A stretch of 49,211 nt of DNA, taken from the NCBI GenBank assembly GCA_016870915.1, contig VFZY01000015.1, forward strand, positions 1-49,211, given 5' to 3'. This document shows, piece after piece, positions 44,913 to 49,211 of this stretch. Positions within the stretch are counted from its first letter, which is position 1. Each line of letters opens with the position of its first letter. A model generated the notes under the pieces. That model searched no databases and was not told the origin of the DNA. It was given only the letters and a program-made list of their open reading frames with translations. The DNA is from Acidobacteriota bacterium. Its GTDB lineage: Bacteria > Acidobacteriota > Terriglobia > Bryobacterales > Bryobacteraceae. A program made the position numbers and the translations under genes.

Positions 44913-46745
44913 CTAGTTGTCCAACGCTTCCGGATCCTGGTTCCCACGATTCTCGTTCGGCTGCGTGATAATCAGAGCCAGGTATCCATGTGCGACGTTA
45001 CGGACGCCGACATCGGAGATGAAGGCATAACCGTGAGCGCCGCGGAACTGGCACTGGGCAATGATGTAACCGGTGAAGTTCATCACAGCCGTCAGGTTGC
45101 CACCCGAAGGAACGCCGCCGCCCATGCCGAGCGAAGCGCGCCAGGTCTGGCCGCTAGGAACGGTGGGCGTGCTGAACGGACCGGGAACCGCGCCGCCACC
45201 AGAGGTGGTGCCGTAGAGGTTCAGGGTGCAGGCGCCTTCCGTCTTGCGGGAAGCCCACGGATCGGTGGAGGTGTTCGAAATGGCGATGCCACTGTCGAAA
45301 CCCGCTTCCGTCGTGATGTAGGGGAACAGCAGGTTGCTGGCGCAGGTGCCGACCGAGAACAGGTTGCCCGTGTTCGACATCTCACGGAAACGCGGAACCG
45401 GAACGAGGACGCCGGCGCTGACGTCCGAGGTGCTGATCGGAGCCAGCGAGCCGCTGACGGTCGCCGTGCCCAAGCCCGCGGCATTGGCGGTGAAGGCCGC
45501 CCAGACAGCAACGACGTAGTCTTCGTTGCCGCCGGCCGAGGCAGCCGTCACTTCCCAGGTCGACGTGCCGTTGCCGCCCGAAATCGGGACTTCAACGCCC
45601 CCGATACCGGTCGCCGTGGCGATCAGAGCCGGGGAGCCAGGCAGGGTGGGATACGCCTGGGCAACGAAGGAATTCGCGCCGTTGGCATCCGACAGCACAT
45701 TAACCGCAGTGGCGCCGGCCGTGCCGGTGTTCACGTTTGCCGCCGTGGCGGCGTAGATACGAACGCCGGTCGGAACGCCGGAGAAGAACAACCGCAGACG
45801 CGTCCCACTATCAGCAATGCCGATCAAGCCGTAGTTTGAAGTGATGTTTGCGGTCGCGGTGTATCCGCCACCCGCAGCCGTCACCGTGGTGGCAACAAAG
45901 CCGGATTCGGAGTCACCGCCGACAGAGGCCGGATTGACAACGCCACCATCGCGGCGCTTGAAGGACGCGGCATAACCTTCACGGAAGCGCATACGGGCAA
46001 TAGCCGCGTAGACCGTGCTGGTGGTGTTGCTGCTGGCCAGATTACCGTTCAGGCTGATGCAAGCCGGATACGAAGGCGCGCTGAGCGCATCAGAGTTGTC
46101 TGTGTTGCGGCGGGCAAAGGTCAGGGCCGGGTTGATCACAGCAATCGTACCCGTGGCATTGTTCAGCGTCACGAACGCACCCGAGGTCACCTGGATGGAA
46201 GCGGTCACGGTGCCAGTGGTCTGGCCAGCCGGGGTCGCGATCCGGATGTTCTTGATGCGATAGGTGCGGAGAGCATTCGGGCCCGTCACGCTGCCAAGCA
46301 GGGGAACGTTGAAGAACGTGATCGTGTTGCTGTTCACGCGCTGGGCATGAAACACGTTCACGGCGGTGGCGCCCTCGCCGCTGGTCTGGATCACATCAGC
46401 GGCGGCATTGGCCCCGAGGGCGAAGGGACCGCAGTTGACAGCAGCGCAGCTCTTCTGATTGTTGCCGGTCGGATCATTGATAAACAGGAGCGCTTCAACC
46501 CAGGGGTCCGAGATGAACCGGCTGGTTTGATTGGTGGAGGTCGTTACCGACAGGTTGACCACCTGGCCGACAGCGGTCGAACCGCTGCAATCCAGGCGGA
46601 TATCACCCGTGAGCTCCGTGAGACCGTCACCGCGGACGGACAGGGGAGTCATCGAGGTGCTGCACGCGACCTGAGCATTCGCGCTCACGCCCAGAAACAG
46701 GGCGACGAGGGCAAACGCCAGGACAAATCTACGAAAATCTGACAT
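44913..46745 (-). CDS. Secreted protein of unknown function, copy 1
   Basis: I do not recognise a named family. The 610-residue product starts at ATG 46745 with AAGGAG about 8 bases upstream and has a clear signal peptide (MSDFRRFVLAFALVALFLG, cut near ANAQ). The mature protein is rich in Thr, Ser, Ala, Gly and Asn with a beta-strand pattern, few charged residues and about 10 cysteines, suggesting disulfides outside the cytoplasm. The last 150 residues (NLLFPYITTEAGFDSGIAIS, then GACTLNLYG, QCQFRGAHGYAFISD and GYLALIITQ) look like a discrete C-terminal domain that I associate with large secreted proteins of Acidobacteria. No membrane anchor or sorting tail follows; the end is acidic (NQDPEALDN). 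A structural or surface-layer/filament role is possible but unproven. Confidence 0.85.
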   Translation of the reverse strand: MSDFRRFVLAFALVALFLGVSANAQVACSTSMTPLSVRGDGLTELTGDIRLDCSGSTAVGQVVNLSVTTSTNQTSRFISDPWVEALLFINDPTGNNQKSCAAVNCGPFALGANAAADVIQTSGEGATAVNVFHAQRVNSNTITFFNVPLLGSVTGPNALRTYRIKNIRIATPAGQTTGTVTASIQVTSGAFVTLNNATGTIAVINPALTFARRNTDNSDALSAPSYPACISLNGNLASSNTTSTVYAAIARMRFREGYAASFKRRDGGVVNPASVGGDSESGFVATTVTAAGGGYTATANITSNYGLIGIADSGTRLRLFFSGVPTGVRIYAATAANVNTGTAGATAVNVLSDANGANSFVAQAYPTLPGSPALIATATGIGGVEVPISGGNGTSTWEVTAASAGGNEDYVVAVWAAFTANAAGLGTATVSGSLAPISTSDVSAGVLVPVPRFREMSNTGNLFSVGTCASNLLFPYITTEAGFDSGIAISNTSTDPWASRKTEGACTLNLYGTTSGGGAVPGPFSTPTVPSGQTWRASLGMGGGVPSGGNLTAVMNFTGYIIAQCQFRGAHGYAFISDVGVRNVAHGYLALIITQPNENRGNQDPEALDN

Positions 46746-46823
46746 TTCCTTCTCCTTATGGAAATTGAGAGTTGTGAACTGATGAAGGTTCTCTAACAAC
46801 CCAAGCCTCTTGTTGGGATCTCC

Positions 46824-46840
46824 AGCAATTCCGTTGCCAA
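46824..46840 (-). promoter_or_regulatory. Sigma-54-type promoter, copy 1
   Basis: In minus sense TTGGCAACGGAATTGCT matches the sigma-54 -24/-12 consensus TGGCACG-N4-TTGC at 10 of 11 fixed positions or nearly so (TGGCAAC, then GGAA, then TTGC), with the obligatory GG-N10-GC spacing. Predicted start near 46813 gives a leader of about 68 bases before the ATG. An enhancer-binding activator would be required; no obvious site for one was identified upstream. Confidence 0.6.
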
Positions 46841-47037
46841 ACTGCAAAGCCGAGGTTTTACCGCCCCTCTACCTGCCTTCCGGCCCCGTCTGCCTTCAAT
46901 CCTGCTCAAATTGTCTCGACCTCTTGTGGTTTTTCTATCTGTCTTCTGTGCTCGCGGGATTCACGGGTACATCAGAATGCCGCTGAAAACTTTGATGGAC
47001 GCAGTCTTTCCGTTTTTACCATGTGGTCCTAGTACGA

Positions 47038-47067
47038 AAAGGGGAGAGGATTTCTCCCCTCCCCTTT
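47038..47067 (-). terminator. Terminator of the second secreted-protein copy, shortened T-tract
   Basis: Same 9-bp stem as at 44862-44891. In minus sense it is followed by TTTCGTACTAGG: the second T-run present after copy 1 lies outside the repeat unit and is missing here. Termination may be weaker, allowing read-through from copy 2 into the promoter and gene of copy 1. Confidence 0.6.
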
Positions 47068-47088
47068 CCGAGAACCGGTTGCCCGGGT

Positions 47089-48921
47089 CTAGTTGTCCAA
47101 CGCTTCCGGATCCTGGTTCCCACGATTCTCGTTCGGCTGCGTGATAATCAGAGCCAGGTATCCATGTGCGACGTTACGGACGCCGACATCGGAGATGAAG
47201 GCATAACCGTGAGCGCCGCGGAACTGGCACTGGGCAATGATGTAACCGGTGAAGTTCATCACAGCCGTCAGGTTGCCACCCGAAGGAACGCCGCCGCCCA
47301 TGCCGAGCGAAGCGCGCCAGGTCTGGCCGCTAGGAACGGTGGGCGTGCTGAACGGACCGGGAACCGCGCCGCCACCAGAGGTGGTGCCGTAGAGGTTCAG
47401 GGTGCAGGCGCCTTCCGTCTTGCGGGAAGCCCACGGATCGGTGGAGGTGTTCGAAATGGCGATGCCACTGTCGAAACCCGCTTCCGTCGTGATGTAGGGG
47501 AACAGCAGGTTGCTGGCGCAGGTGCCGACCGAGAACAGGTTGCCCGTGTTCGACATCTCACGGAAACGCGGAACCGGAACGAGGACGCCGGCGCTGACGT
47601 CCGAGGTGCTGATCGGAGCCAGCGAGCCGCTGACGGTCGCCGTGCCCAAGCCCGCGGCATTGGCGGTGAAGGCCGCCCAGACAGCAACGACGTAGTCTTC
47701 GTTGCCGCCGGCCGAGGCAGCCGTCACTTCCCAGGTCGACGTGCCGTTGCCGCCCGAAATCGGGACTTCAACGCCCCCGATACCGGTCGCCGTGGCGATC
47801 AGAGCCGGGGAGCCAGGCAGGGTGGGATACGCCTGGGCAACGAAGGAATTCGCGCCGTTGGCATCCGACAGCACATTAACCGCAGTGGCGCCGGCCGTGC
47901 CGGTGTTCACGTTTGCCGCCGTGGCGGCGTAGATACGAACGCCGGTCGGAACGCCGGAGAAGAACAACCGCAGACGCGTCCCACTATCAGCAATGCCGAT
48001 CAAGCCGTAGTTTGAAGTGATGTTTGCGGTCGCGGTGTATCCGCCACCCGCAGCCGTCACCGTGGTGGCAACAAAGCCGGATTCGGAGTCACCGCCGACA
48101 GAGGCCGGATTGACAACGCCACCATCGCGGCGCTTGAAGGACGCGGCATAACCTTCACGGAAGCGCATACGGGCAATAGCCGCGTAGACCGTGCTGGTGG
48201 TGTTGCTGCTGGCCAGATTACCGTTCAGGCTGATGCAAGCCGGATACGAAGGCGCGCTGAGCGCATCAGAGTTGTCTGTGTTGCGGCGGGCAAAGGTCAG
48301 GGCCGGGTTGATCACAGCAATCGTACCCGTGGCATTGTTCAGCGTCACGAACGCACCCGAGGTCACCTGGATGGAAGCGGTCACGGTGCCAGTGGTCTGG
48401 CCAGCCGGGGTCGCGATCCGGATGTTCTTGATGCGATAGGTGCGGAGAGCATTCGGGCCCGTCACGCTGCCAAGCAGGGGAACGTTGAAGAACGTGATCG
48501 TGTTGCTGTTCACGCGCTGGGCATGAAACACGTTCACGGCGGTGGCGCCCTCGCCGCTGGTCTGGATCACATCAGCGGCGGCATTGGCCCCGAGGGCGAA
48601 GGGACCGCAGTTGACAGCAGCGCAGCTCTTCTGATTGTTGCCGGTCGGATCATTGATAAACAGGAGCGCTTCAACCCAGGGGTCCGAGATGAACCGGCTG
48701 GTTTGATTGGTGGAGGTCGTTACCGACAGGTTGACCACCTGGCCGACAGCGGTCGAACCGCTGCAATCCAGGCGGATATCACCCGTGAGCTCCGTGAGAC
48801 CGTCACCGCGGACGGACAGGGGAGTCATCGAGGTGCTGCACGCGACCTGAGCATTCGCGCTCACGCCCAGAAACAGGGCGACGAGGGCAAACGCCAGGAC
48901 AAATCTACGAAAATCTGACAT
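47089..48921 (-). CDS. Secreted protein of unknown function, copy 2
   Basis: The 610-residue product, from ATG 48921, is identical in sequence to the protein encoded at 44913-46745: same signal peptide, beta-rich Thr/Ser/Asn-rich body and C-terminal domain. It has its own copy of the ribosome site and sigma-54-type promoter. Because both copies are in the same direction, the arrangement would raise the dose of one product rather than make variants. The absence of even silent differences points to a very recent duplication, ongoing gene conversion, or an assembly error. Function unknown. Confidence 0.85.
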   Translation of the reverse strand: MSDFRRFVLAFALVALFLGVSANAQVACSTSMTPLSVRGDGLTELTGDIRLDCSGSTAVGQVVNLSVTTSTNQTSRFISDPWVEALLFINDPTGNNQKSCAAVNCGPFALGANAAADVIQTSGEGATAVNVFHAQRVNSNTITFFNVPLLGSVTGPNALRTYRIKNIRIATPAGQTTGTVTASIQVTSGAFVTLNNATGTIAVINPALTFARRNTDNSDALSAPSYPACISLNGNLASSNTTSTVYAAIARMRFREGYAASFKRRDGGVVNPASVGGDSESGFVATTVTAAGGGYTATANITSNYGLIGIADSGTRLRLFFSGVPTGVRIYAATAANVNTGTAGATAVNVLSDANGANSFVAQAYPTLPGSPALIATATGIGGVEVPISGGNGTSTWEVTAASAGGNEDYVVAVWAAFTANAAGLGTATVSGSLAPISTSDVSAGVLVPVPRFREMSNTGNLFSVGTCASNLLFPYITTEAGFDSGIAISNTSTDPWASRKTEGACTLNLYGTTSGGGAVPGPFSTPTVPSGQTWRASLGMGGGVPSGGNLTAVMNFTGYIIAQCQFRGAHGYAFISDVGVRNVAHGYLALIITQPNENRGNQDPEALDN

Positions 48922-48999
48922 TTCCTTCTCCTTATGGAAATTGAGAGTTGTGAACTGATGAAGGTTCTCTAACAACCCAAGCCTCTTGTTGGGATCTCC

Positions 49000-49016
49000 A
49001 GCAATTCCGTTGCCAA
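49000..49016 (-). promoter_or_regulatory. Sigma-54-type promoter, copy 2
   Basis: Identical to the site at 46824-46840, displaced by 2176 bases, with the same distance to its gene. The window includes about 195 bases of sequence further upstream, which show no recognisable gene. Confidence 0.6.
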
Positions 49017-49211
49017 ACTGCAAAGCCGAGGTTTTACCGCCCCTCTACCTGCCTTCCGGCCCCGTCTGCCTTCAATCCTGCTCAAATTGTCTCGACCTCT
49101 TGTGGTTTTTCTATCTGTCTTCTGTGCTCGCGGGATTCACGGGTACATCAGAATGCCGCTGAAAACTTTGATGGACGCAGTCTTTCCGTTTTTACCATGT
49201 GGTCCTAGTAC

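Larger units (their letters stand above)
44858..47033. repeat. Tandem duplication, unit 1 (2176 bp)
   Basis: This unit recurs immediately at 47034-49209. Both contain the whole secreted-protein gene, its terminator and about 290 bases upstream including the sigma-54-type promoter. Encoded proteins are identical and all nucleotide stretches I compared were identical, including non-coding DNA. No inverted terminal repeats, target duplications or transposase are visible, so this is not an insertion sequence. Only a two-base match (AC) is seen at the outer junctions. The 190 bases between the promoter and the unit edge hold no recognisable gene. Confidence 0.95.
47034..49209. repeat. Tandem duplication, unit 2 (2176 bp)
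   Basis: Second copy of the unit at 44858-47033, in the same orientation and directly adjacent. The window ends two bases later with AC, the same two bases that begin each unit, so a third copy could follow. Alternatively the sequence assembly stopped here because of the repeat. Confidence 0.95.

Noticed and set aside
47023-48015. A 330-codon plus-strand frame opposite the duplicated gene
   Set aside because: It is antisense to the signal-peptide-bearing gene and Arg/Gly/Ala-rich; it recurs in copy 1 only because the DNA is duplicated.
44858-49209. The 2176-bp repeat as an insertion sequence or composite transposon
   Set aside because: No transposase frame, no terminal inverted repeats and no target-site duplication; the only gene is the secreted protein.

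Overview
The window looks like a chromosomal segment from an Acidobacteriota species, most likely of the Solibacter/Bryobacter group. This rests on protein families largely restricted to that group: an acidobacterial-type VWFA protein (TIGR03436-like), a tandem pair of duplicated orphan permeases (ADOP, TIGR03434-like), a Solibacter C-terminal domain (TIGR03437-like), and large Oar-like TonB receptors with an N-terminal carboxypeptidase-regulatory domain. The DNA is GC-rich, so long antisense open frames are common and were discarded. I see no tRNA, rRNA, CRISPR array, transposase or phage gene.

Layout. 1-260 holds two abutting gene remnants. 471-1295 is a secreted intradiol dioxygenase. 1329-7426 is a minus-strand run of overlapping genes, comEC > two amidohydrolases > VWFA protein > recA, with an extra promoter-like site just before recA. 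7661-10473 is a PLD/DEAH helicase whose DUF3427 tail is cut off by a frameshift. 10489-12516 is a secreted alpha/beta hydrolase. 12607-14859 is an unusual cytochrome/ankyrin/terpene-cyclase-like fusion. 14860-16321 holds a SnoaL-like protein, a tatA gene of only 58 codons, and an HU protein, with good sigma-70 promoters for tatA and HU. 16581-18596 is a three-gene TadE/TadE/TadG pseudopilin set. 18751-27576 carries a FecA-like receptor behind a 15-bp palindrome, the ADOP pair, and a Tat-exported PhoX-like protein. 27739-30669 is an Oar-like receptor.

30805-36944 is a housekeeping block, clpX > lon > engB > rho, covering protein quality control, ribosome assembly and transcription termination. 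37170-41178 has a double VOC protein, an orphan PEP-CTERM tail beside a cyclophilin, a CrtI-like oxidoreductase and a cytochrome P460-cupredoxin fusion. 41335-44742 encodes a large beta-propeller/Ig-like secreted protein.

44858-49209 is an apparently perfect tandem duplication of 2176 bp. Each unit carries one secreted protein of unknown function, a strong sigma-54-type promoter match and a hairpin terminator. The window ends two bases past the second unit, so more copies or an assembly edge are both possible.

No complete new multi-gene system is evident. The best leads are the sigma-54-driven tandem duplicate, the PSCyt1-ankyrin-cytochrome-cyclase fusion, the comEC-to-recA operon with its active/degenerate amidohydrolase pair, the orphan PEP-CTERM tail, and the repeat array in front of tatA.
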